Assembly (NCBI RefSeq): GCF_014145665.1
Contig: NZ_JACHTD010000004.1
Coordinates: forward strand, 186,001-250,000
Origin: Myroides sp. NP-2
GTDB taxonomy: Bacteria > Bacteroidota > Bacteroidia > Flavobacteriales > Flavobacteriaceae
Direction of reading: 5' to 3'
DNA: 64,000 nt
Of this stretch, positions 44,044 through 55,053 are shown piece after piece. Under the pieces are notes generated by a model. That model did no database searches, was not told the DNA's origin, and saw only the letters and a list, made by a program, of their open reading frames with translations. Position 1 is the stretch's first letter; each line of letters starts with the position of its first letter. The position numbers and the translations under genes are program-made.

Positions 44044-45921
44044 AGTGCAAATTACTTTACTAGCAAGAAAACCAATGCCTATGACGTAGTTGCTATCGAC
44101 TATAATCCGCCTTTTCCTTTTGTGGGAGGAGATATGGTCGACCTAACCATAGATGATGAATGGTCGAACAGCATTGAGCTTGGATTTGATTTTTGCTTTT
44201 TTGGTGAATCCTACAACAAAATATTAATCTCTACCAATGGTGCGATTACGTTTAGTATTGCCGGTGAAGTAGAAGATGGAAGATACGAACCCGAATCATT
44301 TAGTCCTTGGGCTTTTGATCAACCGATACCTTTTGCAAGCGAAGAGCAAGATGCCCCTTTCCTCAATGCGATATTTGGGGTGATGCAAGATCTTGATCCT
44401 GCCTATTCTCCAAGTGATTATTCTGTAAACTATCAGATTTTAGGTGCATATCCATGTAGAGCTTTGGTATTTAATATGTACCATATGGGCCTATATGATC
44501 ACGTTTATGATTTTAATGATCTTGATGGAACTACACAAACCTCGCAAATTGTGCTCTATGAAGGGACGAATATCATTGATGTTTATGTCAAAAATAGGCC
44601 AGTGGTTCCCGTATCTTTACATCCTGAGGCAAATCCACGACACAATAATGGAAATGGCCTTATTGGTATTCAAAATAGAGATGGTAGTTTAGCTTATGCG
44701 CCGGCTACTCGAAATACAGGTGATTGGACAGCTTCCAATGAAGCGTGGCGATTTACACCTAGTGGCGATTCTACCGTAGATTTTAACTGGTATAAGGATG
44801 ATGAATTCTTCTCAGCAGAGGAAGAGATAGAGGTAGAGGTGACGGAATCGGTTACGTACACCGCACGAGCAAACTATCAAGCTTGTGTGGGAAGTGACTT
44901 CACTGTAGAACGCGTTTTCCACCTAGTGAAAGAAGATTTTCCAACTGTTGAATTGCCTCCTGTATACGCTTGTGGAAGGGAGTCTGATCCAGCAAATACC
45001 GTTCAAATAGACCTAACGCAACAACGACAAATAATCTGGGATTTACTAGGGGACCAGAGCCAATCAAAGTTCAGTGTACGATTGTTTAAGGATGCTAACC
45101 TTACAGAAGAGATTCAAACCGATCTTGCCGTTGAAACCCAGCAAACTGTCTACGTTGAATTGGTGAATAAGACCACAGCCTGTATGGAAGTGCTCACGTT
45201 TGATGCCATTCGAATTGCACCTATTGTTGTAACAAAGTTAGAAAATGTTGAGGTGTGTACAAGCTATACCCTACCTGCTTTAGCAGAAGGAGAAGGTTAT
45301 TTCACTCAGCCTTCAGGCATGGGAACTGCATACACAGCTGGAGATCACTATGATCAAATTGGAACCTCTACCTTGTATATTTATAGAAAAGAGCAAAGCG
45401 GGTGTTTTGCTGAAAGCTTTTTTAAAGTGACGATTTATGAAACAGCTGTCGCAGATCACATCGAAGATCAATATATTCAATGTGGACGCTTTTTCTTACC
45501 TCCACTGACAGCGAACAATACCTATCATACCCAACCCAATGGTGAAGGAGAAGTATGGAAAGAAGGAACGGAAATTATGGAACCAACAACAATCTATATC
45601 TATGCGAAAAATGGCTCTCAAGCAGTATCTTGCTATGATGAAAGTAGTTTTACCGTTGATTTCGAAGATTGTCCTGTTCCTAAAGGTTTTTCTCCCAATG
45701 GAGATGGTCTAAACGATTCCTTTGACTTGAGTAATCACGGAGTAGCTAAAATCCAGATTTTTAACCGAAATGGTACAGAAGTCTATGCGCACGGTCTTGG
45801 TTATACCAACCAATTTGTCGGAAAAGATAAGGCTGGAAATCAATTGCCAAGTGGTACCTACTATTATGTGATTGTATCTCACGGTAAATTGAAAACAGGT
45901 TGGGTGCAGCTGAGTTATTAA
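44044..45921 (+). pseudogene. Second adhesin paralogue, 3' part with CHU_C sorting domain
   Basis: From SANYFTSKKTNAYDVVAIDY onward this frame is the direct continuation of the gene before the TAA at 44041. It encodes the FDFCFFGESYNKILISTNGA domain, two Ig-like segments and the T9SS type B tail. The first internal ATG (44122) would give 599 residues but without a signal peptide or a visible promoter, so it is unlikely to be a separate gene. It is read only if the stop is suppressed or is a sequence error. Confidence 0.75.
45631..45921 (+). repeat. Second copy of the 291-bp sorting-domain segment
   Basis: Matches 40033-40323 with five differences, two of which fall in one codon (TCA to GCG, S to A). 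See the first copy for the boundary. Confidence 0.95.
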
Positions 45922-45925
45922 TCAA

Positions 45926-45960
45926 TAAAAAATGGGTGTCATTGACACCCATTTTTTATT
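45926..45960. terminator. Bidirectional terminator between adhesin and esterase genes
   Basis: 14-bp perfect arms AAAAAATGGGTGTC and GACACCCATTTTTT around ATT. Confidence 0.88.
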
Positions 45961-45969
45961 CTTGTATTT

Positions 45970-46623
45970 TTATTCTTGTAATAAGAATGCTTTAAAGTCG
46001 GCAAAGTTTAAGGGGTGAACTCCGTGTCCAACAGGATATTCTTTGTAGGTGTGTTTTATTTTTAGCGCATCTAGGATTGGTGCGGTCTTTCTAGCCCAAT
46101 CCACGGGAATTACTTGATCTACCGTTCCGTGAGAAGCGAAGAACTGCAGCTGACTGAAATCTCCTTCTTCAAAACCTGCTTTGATAATATTTGCATTAAA
46201 ATAGCCGCTAAGTGCTACTACTTTATTGATTTTTTCAGGATAAGACAAGGCAATTGCATAGCTCAAAATCGCTCCTTGACTAAAGCCTATAAGGTTGATG
46301 TTTTGCGGGTCTATAGGATATTTTTCTTGTAATTCTCCTATGAATTGCACGAGTTTATCTCTAGATTCGATGGCTTGATCATCGTCAGAAAACTTATTGG
46401 CATCGGCGTCAAAGTGAATCGCATACCACGCATATCCATAGGGTGGAACAGGGTAGGGCGCTTGAGCAGATACAATATAGTAATGATCCGGAAGCTCGCT
46501 AGCAAAAGAAAATAAATCTTCTTCATTACTTCCATAGCCGTGTAAAAGTAAAAGTAGCGGATTTTTTTCCATTTTTACTTTAGGCTCTCTAATGATGTAA
46601 TTAATTGATAGGGATGTTTCCAT
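45970..46623 (-). CDS. Alpha/beta-hydrolase of the phospholipase/carboxylesterase type
   Basis: A 217-residue cytosolic esterase. It has LLLLHGYGSNEEDLFSFASE (oxyanion loop), the nucleophile S in GFSQGAILSYA, the acid in SHGTVDQVIPVDWA and the histidine in YPVGHGVHPLNFAD. This is the small dimeric carboxylesterase family (Abhydrolase_2) that hydrolyses short acyl esters or lysophospholipids. It stands two bases before the stop of the small membrane-protein gene 46626-46970 on the same strand, so the two form an operon. Confidence 0.9.
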   Translation of the reverse strand: METSLSINYIIREPKVKMEKNPLLLLLHGYGSNEEDLFSFASELPDHYYIVSAQAPYPVPPYGYAWYAIHFDADANKFSDDDQAIESRDKLVQFIGELQEKYPIDPQNINLIGFSQGAILSYAIALSYPEKINKVVALSGYFNANIIKAGFEEGDFSQLQFFASHGTVDQVIPVDWARKTAPILDALKIKHTYKEYPVGHGVHPLNFADFKAFLLQE

Positions 46624-46625
46624 AA

Positions 46626-46970
46626 TTAAGCAGATAATTTGTCAAACCATTTTTGAAAATAACCACCAACTCCTGGCAGTACGCGAACTTCTCCTTGTGT
46701 TGTTCCCAAAAAGCTATAGAACCATAAAACAACAAAACAAATGTAAAAAGGAACCGTTGCAAAAAGGGAATCTACATTAGATACAAAGTATCCGAATACA
46801 TAAAACATCAGGTGTAAACCAAAGGTTTGTTTGATGTAGAAACCAGCGTATTTGTTTTTGGGTTCAATATTCATAAAAATGACAATCATACACCCTAAAA
46901 TAGTAAGGTGAGAGGCCAGTGCCATGTTTTTACCCTTTTCAATTTCTTCTGCTGAAAATGTTTTAATCAT
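46626..46970 (-). CDS. DUF4870-like small membrane protein
   Basis: A 114-residue protein with three membrane helices (about 17-37, 48-66 and 74-94) and the pattern of DUF4870/TIC20-like small proteins (ALASHLTILG, then FYIKQTFGLHLMFYVFGYFV). No function is known. It is followed immediately by the esterase gene; a dihydroorotase-like gene lies 35 bases upstream on the same strand, so they are probably co-transcribed. Confidence 0.7.
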   Translation of the reverse strand: MIKTFSAEEIEKGKNMALASHLTILGCMIVIFMNIEPKNKYAGFYIKQTFGLHLMFYVFGYFVSNVDSLFATVPFYICFVVLWFYSFLGTTQGEVRVLPGVGGYFQKWFDKLSA

Positions 46971-47005
46971 ACTGTTTGAAATAAAATAAGTTGTTTTTAG
47001 TCGAA

Positions 47006-48259
47006 CTAAAAATTAAATGTTTGCTTCTCTTGACGGATTACACCGTATACTTTTCCTTGCATGGGTTCACCTAAAAAGGCTGAGTTTTTCGATTTAGACA
47101 AAATGCTGTCTTTGGTAAACGTCCACGAAGCTGCTGTGGTGAATAAGCTTAGGTTTGCTTCATTTCCTTCTGCAATTGATGCAGTAGGTAAACCAAAGAT
47201 GCTTCGTCCTGCGGTTAGTTTGTCTACAATTACCTCAAGAGGTAAAACGGTATTCAATGCACCAAAGGCCGATTCTAGTCCGATTGTCCCTGATGTAGCA
47301 AGGTCAAATTCCAATTTTTTGTGTTCTATATCTAGGGGCATGTGATCTGTAGTAATACAGTCGATGGTATTATCGAGAACACCCGCTAGTAAAGCTTGTC
47401 TTGTTGCTTCATCTCTCAATGGAGGAGAAACTTTATGACGGCTGTCAAATTCCGTTAATTTAGCATCCGTCAGCACCAACTGATGCACGGCAACGCTACA
47501 CGTTACTTGTAAGCCTTTGTTTTTTGCCTCTCGGATTAACTCCAACGAGCGGGCAGTAGATACAGTAGGAATGTGCATTTTACCGCCTGTATACTCCAAT
47601 AAGAATAGGTTGCGCGCGATTTGCAGCTCTTCTGCCAAAGGCGGTATTCCTTTTAATCCCAATGTAGTACTAGTAGCACCTTCGTGAACTACTCCTTTGC
47701 CCTTAATGCTTTTGTCTTGTGCAAATGCCAGTACCAATCCATCAAAATCTTGTACATATTGCAAAGCGATTTTTAATACATTGGCGTTGTCAATGGCTTT
47801 TTTGTAATCCCCAAAAGCAACCGCACCTGCGTTTTTCATGTCGTATAATTCGGCCAAATCCGTTCCTTCACTTTTCATAGTTAAGGCACCAATCGGAAGG
47901 GCTTCTGTTGTTTGACCCGCTGCTTTTTGTTTGATGAAAGCCACCAAGCTTTGATTGTCTGTGATGGGATTATTATTCGATTCAATCGCCACTTGGGTAA
48001 ACCCACTTCGAGCAGCCACTTCTAATCCATGTACTAGTGTTTCTCTTTCTTCGTAACCAGGCTCACCAAATGAAACAGAGGTGTCAAACCAACCTGGTGA
48101 AAGGCACAAATCTTCCAATTGAACCACCTCAGCTCCCTCTACTGTAATAGAAGTCGCTATTTTTTCGATTTTTCCATCTTTCAGGTGTACGTCAACCACT
48201 TGATTGTTGTGCGAACTTGTAGCATCTATGATCTTTGCAGATTTTAAAATGATATTCAT
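47006..48259 (-). CDS. Dihydroorotase-like protein lacking the HxH metal ligands
   Basis: A 417-residue amidohydrolase-fold protein of the PyrC type. In active dihydroorotases the first strand ends in HxH (typical context PGFIDxHVHxREPG). Here the equivalent is PGWFDTSVSFGEPG, with S61 and S63 in place of both histidines. The later HH pair is also changed (SVAVHQLVLTD), although TDHMP is kept. So it probably cannot hydrolyse dihydroorotate. Inactive dihydroorotase homologues serve as structural partners of aspartate transcarbamoylase in some bacteria; whether that is so here, and where the active enzyme is, cannot be told from the window. Confidence 0.82.
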   Translation of the reverse strand: MNIILKSAKIIDATSSHNNQVVDVHLKDGKIEKIATSITVEGAEVVQLEDLCLSPGWFDTSVSFGEPGYEERETLVHGLEVAARSGFTQVAIESNNNPITDNQSLVAFIKQKAAGQTTEALPIGALTMKSEGTDLAELYDMKNAGAVAFGDYKKAIDNANVLKIALQYVQDFDGLVLAFAQDKSIKGKGVVHEGATSTTLGLKGIPPLAEELQIARNLFLLEYTGGKMHIPTVSTARSLELIREAKNKGLQVTCSVAVHQLVLTDAKLTEFDSRHKVSPPLRDEATRQALLAGVLDNTIDCITTDHMPLDIEHKKLEFDLATSGTIGLESAFGALNTVLPLEVIVDKLTAGRSIFGLPTASIAEGNEANLSLFTTAASWTFTKDSILSKSKNSAFLGEPMQGKVYGVIRQEKQTFNF

Positions 48260-48301
48260 TTTAGTGCGAGAATTAAATTAGTTATGTGTAGTTAATGTGT
48301 A

Positions 48302-48309
48302 CAAAAATA
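48302..48309 (-). promoter_or_regulatory. -7 box of the dihydroorotase-like unit
   Basis: TATTTTTG on the minus strand, 43 bases upstream of the start at 48259. Confidence 0.4.
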
Positions 48310-48370
48310 CTTTTTATTTTTTGCTTTTGCGAGTAAGAAGCCGAAGAAAACCACAAAAAAAATACACCCC

Positions 48371-49129
48371 TTACTTGGATGTATTTGTCTGTTTTTTGAC
48401 CAATATTTTGGAGTTTTCAAAACACTCATTCAACGCTTGATAGATTTGAAAGTCTGTAGCGGTATAAATAAAGCGATCGGTTTGATTGCAATTTTTCAAG
48501 GTTTTGATAATATCTTCTTGGGTGATGCCCAATAAACCGCAAACAATTTCGCGATCATAACGGGTTTGCATCAAGGCAATCATATTCTGATCTTCTTTAA
48601 TTTCTTTAATTTTCTTGAGCTCTTTGGATTTGCCTTTGAATAAGTTGTATACTTCATCCACCGGACTAAAATAGCTGCCCACAGCGATATTATAAGAGGG
48701 CATGCTGTAATTTCTGTAAAAGTCGACCCTTAGCTTATCGTTTAGCTGAATGAGCTTGGTATCAACCTCAAGAATTCCCGTAAGGTCATATTTTTTGATG
48801 TAAATTTCGGCGAGTTCAATAGACTGCTCCGTCATATACAGTTTTAGGTTGTCGTTGTTTAACCAGTCATTGGTTACTTTCAACTTAATAGGTAAGTAAC
48901 CCGGGAAGGAGAAGTGGATCGAATCGTTGAGTTTAGCCTCAATAACAAATGAACCATCGCGTTTACTCACAGTTCCTTTGACTTGGGTGATATTAATAAC
49001 GTTAACGTCATCAGCAGGTAGGAGAGACTTGTCGTTGTAGATTGTTCCCTTCACTTGTGATCCTTGTTGACTCCACGCCGCGAAAGAAAGTAGGCATGTA
49101 AATAAAAAAACTGTAAAATTTCTCATCAT
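48371..49129 (-). CDS. Exported protein with carboxypeptidase-regulatory-like domain
   Basis: A 252-residue protein. Signal peptide MMRNFTVFLFTCLLSFAAWS is followed by the CarboxypepD_reg-like domain (about 22-105: KGTIYNDKSLLPADDVNVIN, then TVSKRDGSFVIEAKLNDSIH and FSFPGYLPIKLKV). The C-terminal part (about 115-252) is helical and of a kind often seen behind this domain in Bacteroidota. It is not a TonB-dependent transporter (far too short). Probably periplasmic or attached to the outer membrane; function unknown. Confidence 0.8.
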   Translation of the reverse strand: MMRNFTVFLFTCLLSFAAWSQQGSQVKGTIYNDKSLLPADDVNVINITQVKGTVSKRDGSFVIEAKLNDSIHFSFPGYLPIKLKVTNDWLNNDNLKLYMTEQSIELAEIYIKKYDLTGILEVDTKLIQLNDKLRVDFYRNYSMPSYNIAVGSYFSPVDEVYNLFKGKSKELKKIKEIKEDQNMIALMQTRYDREIVCGLLGITQEDIIKTLKNCNQTDRFIYTATDFQIYQALNECFENSKILVKKQTNTSK

Positions 49130-49196
49130 TTTTAAAATTGCTTAAAAATAGTGGATATTTTACAGTTTTATGTCTTATTTGAAAAAAATTAACAGA

Positions 49197-51068
49197 TTAA
49201 CTTCTTCTAGGACGTCTTGGTGCGCTACTGTCACCACTTCTTCTTGAAGAACTGCGCTCATTTCTAGGCGCTCTTTCTGTGCGGTTTCCACCTCTGTCAT
49301 TGCGGTCAGAAGTACGAGAACCACGGTCAGAACGGTTGCTAGAAGAACGATCTCTGCGCTCACCACCTCTGTCGTTTCTATCGCCTCGATCTCTGCGCTC
49401 AGAACGGAATCCTCCATCTCCACGGCCACCGCGTCTGTTGTGATCTCTTCTTCCTGCATTTCTTCCTCCGTCGTTATTTGAGATTTCAACATTTACACGA
49501 CGATCTTGGTAGGTCTCGTTGTTTAAAACGCTCATAATCTTGTCTGCGTGCTCAGCATCTGTGTTGAAGAATGAGAATCCTTCTTTTACATCTACCTTGA
49601 ACAAGTCATCACGACCTAGTTCTAGCGTATCGCGCAAGTAATCTTTCAAGCTCATCCAGTCAAAACCGTCTTTTGCTCCTAAGTTCAAGAAGAAACGAAC
49701 CGCTCCATCAGTCGGAACTTCTTTAGACGATCTTCCTGAAGAAACATTGGCTAAGCTGTTTGACGCTTTTTGGTAATATTCCAATAAGTGTTTGAACTCT
49801 AAAGAAATTACTTTTTGGATCAGTTCTTCCGTTGTTAAATCTTCTAACAACTCCATAATAGAAGGTAAGAACGTTTCAATTTCAGTGCTTACTTCAGCAT
49901 TCTTGATGCGATTAGCTAAGTGGTATAATTGAATTTCGCAGATTTCCATTCCAGAAGGAATCGGTTTTTCTTCGAATTTCGTTTTCATGATACGCTCGAT
50001 TTGAGAAATCTTACGTGCCTCACTTTTGGTGATGATTACCATAGAAACCCCTGATTTTCCAGCACGTCCTGTACGACCACTACGGTGTGTATAGGTTTCG
50101 ATTTCATCTGGAAGTTGGTAGTTTACTACGTGTGTAATATCATCCACGTCAATACCACGTGCTGCCACGTCTGTTGCAACTAACATCTGGATTTGTTTAC
50201 CTCTAAAGGCTTTCATAACCCCATCGCGTTGTGCTTGAGATAAATCTCCGTGTAGTGCAGCTGCGTTGTATCCATCTTCAATTAGCTTTTCAGCAATGGC
50301 TTGGGTATCTCTTTTGGTTCTACAGAAGATTACAGAAAAGATATCTGGATTAGCATCTGCTAAGCGCTTTAATGCTAAATAACGGTCTCTTGCCGAAACT
50401 AAATAATACTCGTGACTAACATTGGTAGAACCTTGATTTTTATGTCCAACTGTAATTTCAGCAGGATTAGACATAAATTCTCTTGCGATGCTAGCAACTT
50501 CTGCTGGCATTGTTGCCGAGAATAACCAAGTGCTCTTGTCTTCTGGTGTGTCAGCTAAAATAGAGGTAATGTCCTCGTAAAACCCCATATTCAACATCTC
50601 ATCTGCCTCATCTAACACACAGTATTCGATGTGTTTGATATCAACCATACCGCGGTTAATCATATCTTGCATTCTACCCGGAGTAGCTACAATAATATGT
50701 GCACCACGCTTGATTTCTCTTGCTTGCTCTGTAATACTCGCCCCACCGTATACAGCTACTGTATGAAGTCCTTTTACGTACTTAGAGTATTGTTTGATTT
50801 CATTTGCAATTTGCAAGCATAACTCCCTCGTTGGTGATAAAATCAACGCCTGAGTGTGTTTTTTAGACAGGTCAATTTTCTGAATAAGCGGAAAACCAAA
50901 TGCTGCGGTTTTCCCAGTCCCTGTTTGGGCTAACGCAACAATATCGGTATTTTTTTCTAATAATAAAGGAATTGCTTTTTCCTGGATTTCTGAAGGATTT
51001 TCAAATCCTAAATCATTAATTGCAGAGAGTAGCAATTCATTTAAACCTAATAGTTCGAAATTGTTCAT
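49197..51068 (-). CDS. DEAD-box ATP-dependent RNA helicase with RG-rich tail
   Basis: A 623-residue RNA helicase of the DeaD/CsdA group. Motifs seen: Q motif (GFENPSEIQEKAIPLLL), Walker A AQTGTGKT, VLDEADEML, SAT, TDVAARGIDV and HRSGRTGRAG. An RNA-binding DbpA-like domain follows (about 465-535). The tail (about 540-623) is RGG-, RDRG- and NDRGG-rich, very basic and likely disordered, and binds RNA. Related helicases act in ribosome assembly and cold growth. A TACCTTTG -7 box (51088-51095, minus) supports the start at 51068. A second minus-strand frame at 49175-49492 is a shadow of the tail. Confidence 0.94.
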   Translation of the reverse strand: MNNFELLGLNELLLSAINDLGFENPSEIQEKAIPLLLEKNTDIVALAQTGTGKTAAFGFPLIQKIDLSKKHTQALILSPTRELCLQIANEIKQYSKYVKGLHTVAVYGGASITEQAREIKRGAHIIVATPGRMQDMINRGMVDIKHIEYCVLDEADEMLNMGFYEDITSILADTPEDKSTWLFSATMPAEVASIAREFMSNPAEITVGHKNQGSTNVSHEYYLVSARDRYLALKRLADANPDIFSVIFCRTKRDTQAIAEKLIEDGYNAAALHGDLSQAQRDGVMKAFRGKQIQMLVATDVAARGIDVDDITHVVNYQLPDEIETYTHRSGRTGRAGKSGVSMVIITKSEARKISQIERIMKTKFEEKPIPSGMEICEIQLYHLANRIKNAEVSTEIETFLPSIMELLEDLTTEELIQKVISLEFKHLLEYYQKASNSLANVSSGRSSKEVPTDGAVRFFLNLGAKDGFDWMSLKDYLRDTLELGRDDLFKVDVKEGFSFFNTDAEHADKIMSVLNNETYQDRRVNVEISNNDGGRNAGRRDHNRRGGRGDGGFRSERRDRGDRNDRGGERRDRSSSNRSDRGSRTSDRNDRGGNRTERAPRNERSSSRRSGDSSAPRRPRRS

Positions 51069-51664
51069 ATAAATAATAAAATAGGGGCAAAGGTACTACT
51101 ATTCTTTTATTAAATATTGATTTATCCCCATAAAAAAAATAAAAAAAGTGATTTTCATCGCGATAATTGTTTTTTTTATCATTTTATATCCGCATTTGCA
51201 TGGAAGATTGTGAATTCCTTCGCCTTTACACCCTATGTTTAACCTCTTTTACAGCAAATGAAAAATATTTTTATCATTTATTTACACCTTTCTTCCTCTC
51301 CTCTTTATAAAGGAATAAGTCGCAATTTGCGTATCAGCCTTTTGATTTTAAATTGTTTAGGATTTTTTTAAGAGAAAGTATTTCCCCAAGGGGGGATAAA
51401 TGCTGGGCTTTCTCGGAGAAAAAAAAGCTTGGATGTGCTTTGTTATTACAAAAGTACTTGTAATTTTGTCTAAGAAGTTTGAGCTTTAATACACAAAACT
51501 TATTGGTGTATGTCAATTTTAAGATATCATAAAAATATTAGTGGGGACTAAATATTATACTGAATTCTTAAAAAAAAAAGTAAACCCTTCGATAGCTTCA
51601 AACTTCGTTTGCTATTGAAGGGTTTTTTTATGATTAACAGTTGATGCTTTGTCCTGTTCTTTGG
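51069..51664 (-). promoter_or_regulatory. Promoter and intergenic region upstream of the helicase gene
   Basis: The -7 box TACCTTTG lies at 51088-51095 (minus). The gap (596 bases) also has a terminator near 51583-51628 with arms AAACCCTTC and GAAGGGTTT around an imperfect inner stem, on the side of the lipoprotein gene. A frame at 51334-51516 is low-quality and not called. I see nothing else. Confidence 0.6.
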
Positions 51665-53074
51665 TTATAAGGCTAACAGTTTCTCCATATTGCGGTCAAA
51701 AATATTGACAAAGGCTTCTTGAATGCTGCCGTCTGCATGGAGGATGAAACTGCGTTGTATTTTAGTGATAATCCATTTGTCTTTCATATCGTTAAAATCC
51801 ACACAGCGCAGTTCGATCAGGTTCGGGTGCTTGTACTCGCTTACCAAATCTCGCCATTCGTCGTGTTCTCCGTCAATACATACGGAAATAACCTGAATAT
51901 CGGGTAGTTTTTCTAGCAATTCCAAGGCGCGTTTGTGGCTGGCGTTGGCATGGGCCAAGCCGTTTTTAGTCCAAACAAACATCAGCGTCTTTTTGCGAAT
52001 GAGCTTTTTAAAATCAACAGCCTGTTCCTCAAGGTCTACGAGTTCTACTTTCGGCAAGCGATTCTCGTACTTTAAGTTCTGTACCGCTGTCTGAATCTTA
52101 ATTATCTCCTGATGTTGGGTCGTATCGGTTGAAAGCTTAAAGTATCGCTCAAAGAACTTGTCGTTGTTGTTTAAGTTTTGATCCTCTAGCAGGTAGATTA
52201 GTGCAATATTGTCTAAAATAGTGTTCTTTACCTTCTCATTGCGAATTAACGTATCAACCACATTGAGCTTAGTGATATTTTTATCAAATTTCGTCTGACT
52301 GTCAAAATCCAAGTCCGATTCATCACTTATAGAGCTCAGCATAATAGCCAAGTACTTCGTAAAGGAAGAATAGCGAATCAGTTTTTCATTGTTGAAATCC
52401 ACTTTATTGCGGAAGGAGTAGTAGTCCGTAGGAAGTTGATCTCGAATGTCTTCTTTGGTTCTCACATAGTGCGCAATAGGATAAATTTCCTTTTGACTGT
52501 AGAAGTGAAGGTCGAGTTTTGTTTTGGCATAGAGGTCAAATTCAGGTCCCCAATCCACAATGGCCTTGCTGCGCAAATAATACGTTGTGCGTGCAGCATG
52601 GGTCGAGTCGATAAAACGCATGAATTGGTTTACACCAAGGTCGTAGTTTTCATATCGCGTCGATTCATCCACTAAATTTTTGACGGTGAGATTCATTAAA
52701 AAATTATTCTTTTCCGAACCGCGACCTGAATAAATAATCGAATGATCGAAATCTCTCGAATTCAAACGCAAGTGCAAACTGTCGTTCTTGTCGAAATAAA
52801 CGTATTGAAACTCAGGGTTAATGCGATAGATGTAAAGTCCGGGTGACAAAGAATCAAACTTTTTCTCAAAGTGATTGTTTTCATCCAAGAAAATGGTGTC
52901 CAACAACATATTATCCTTAAAGAATAAAATATAATTGGCGGTAGGGTTTTGTATTTCTCCACTAAAATGAGCCGAGTAGTCGGTCGTTTCAAATTTCTGT
53001 TGACAGGAACAAAACAACGCGAGCAGTGGCAAAATACCATAGCGAATACTTGTATTTAAAAAGGTACTATACAT
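51665..53074 (-). CDS. Thioredoxin-like-fold lipoprotein without CXXC
   Basis: A 469-residue lipoprotein (signal ending LPLLALFCSCQ, lipidated on C). The N-terminal part (about 30-135) is a beta domain like the DUF4369 region of thioredoxin-like lipoproteins, the middle is helical, and the C-terminal part (about 345-469) has the thioredoxin-like strand LMFVWTKNGLAHANASHKRA followed by IQVISVCIDGEHDEWRDLV. Where TlpA-like proteins have CXXC this one has TKNGL, so redox function is lost. Probably a surface or periplasmic structural role; unknown. Confidence 0.65.
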   Translation of the reverse strand: MYSTFLNTSIRYGILPLLALFCSCQQKFETTDYSAHFSGEIQNPTANYILFFKDNMLLDTIFLDENNHFEKKFDSLSPGLYIYRINPEFQYVYFDKNDSLHLRLNSRDFDHSIIYSGRGSEKNNFLMNLTVKNLVDESTRYENYDLGVNQFMRFIDSTHAARTTYYLRSKAIVDWGPEFDLYAKTKLDLHFYSQKEIYPIAHYVRTKEDIRDQLPTDYYSFRNKVDFNNEKLIRYSSFTKYLAIMLSSISDESDLDFDSQTKFDKNITKLNVVDTLIRNEKVKNTILDNIALIYLLEDQNLNNNDKFFERYFKLSTDTTQHQEIIKIQTAVQNLKYENRLPKVELVDLEEQAVDFKKLIRKKTLMFVWTKNGLAHANASHKRALELLEKLPDIQVISVCIDGEHDEWRDLVSEYKHPNLIELRCVDFNDMKDKWIITKIQRSFILHADGSIQEAFVNIFDRNMEKLLAL

Positions 53075-53216
53075 TGATTGGGGAATAATGCTAGTTAAAA
53101 TTTGACGTCTGTAACAAAAGTAAGTTTTACCTTTAGTTAATGTTGTTAACAGATGGTTAAAATAAGTAATTCAAATTTGAAATAAATAAGAGGGATTAAA
53201 TCTCATATATATTTAG

Positions 53217-53224
53217 TAATTTTG
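53217..53224 (+). promoter_or_regulatory. -7 box of the ABC-F gene
   Basis: TAATTTTG, 27 bases before the start codon; fits TAnnTTTG. Confidence 0.45.
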
Positions 53225-53235
53225 CAACAAATTAA

Positions 53236-54870
<1,635 letters not shown>

Positions 54871-54902
54871 GCAACCGTTTACGGTTAGTACAGCTAGTAT
54901 AT

Positions 54903-54936
54903 AAAACGCCAATCATCTGAGATGATTGGCGTTTTT
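54903..54936 (+). terminator. Terminator of the ABC-F gene
   Basis: 15-bp perfect arms AAAACGCCAATCATC (54903-54917) and GATGATTGGCGTTTT (54921-54935). Confidence 0.88.
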
Positions 54937-54960
54937 AGTTTACAGTGTACGGTTGACAGT
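54936..54960. repeat. Heptamer-register repeat, second family
   Basis: TTTACAG TGTACGG TTGACAG TTCTGCT in seven-base steps between two terminators; the reverse complement shows CTGTCAA and CTGTAAA words. A related run lies at 55028-55048 (GTTTACA CTGTCAA CCGTAAG). Confidence 0.6.
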
Positions 54961-54969
54961 TCTGCTACA

Positions 54970-55004
54970 AAAAAAGCCAATCATAACAAATGATTGGCTT
55001 TTTT
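54970..55004. terminator. Second terminator, same stem core as the first
   Basis: 15-bp perfect arms AAAAAAGCCAATCAT (54970-54984) and ATGATTGGCTTTTTT (54990-55004). The GCCAATCAT core is shared with the terminator at 54903-54936. It can stop the leftward cold-shock operon. Confidence 0.82.
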
Positions 55005-55053
55005 GTGGATATTTAGTATTGTTAGCAGTTTACACTGTCAACCGTAAGCTAAA

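Noticed and set aside
44122..45921. Separate 599-residue gene starting at 44122
   Set aside because: It is in the same frame as the upstream adhesin part, has no signal peptide or promoter, and completes the paralogue's domain order; it is the 3' part of a broken gene.
49175..49492. 105-codon minus-strand frame in the helicase tail
   Set aside because: It is a shadow of the RG-rich tail in another frame, with valine/glutamate bias from the arginine codons.
51334..51516. 60-codon minus-strand frame upstream of the helicase gene
   Set aside because: No conserved motif or good start, and it lies in an AT-rich spacer.
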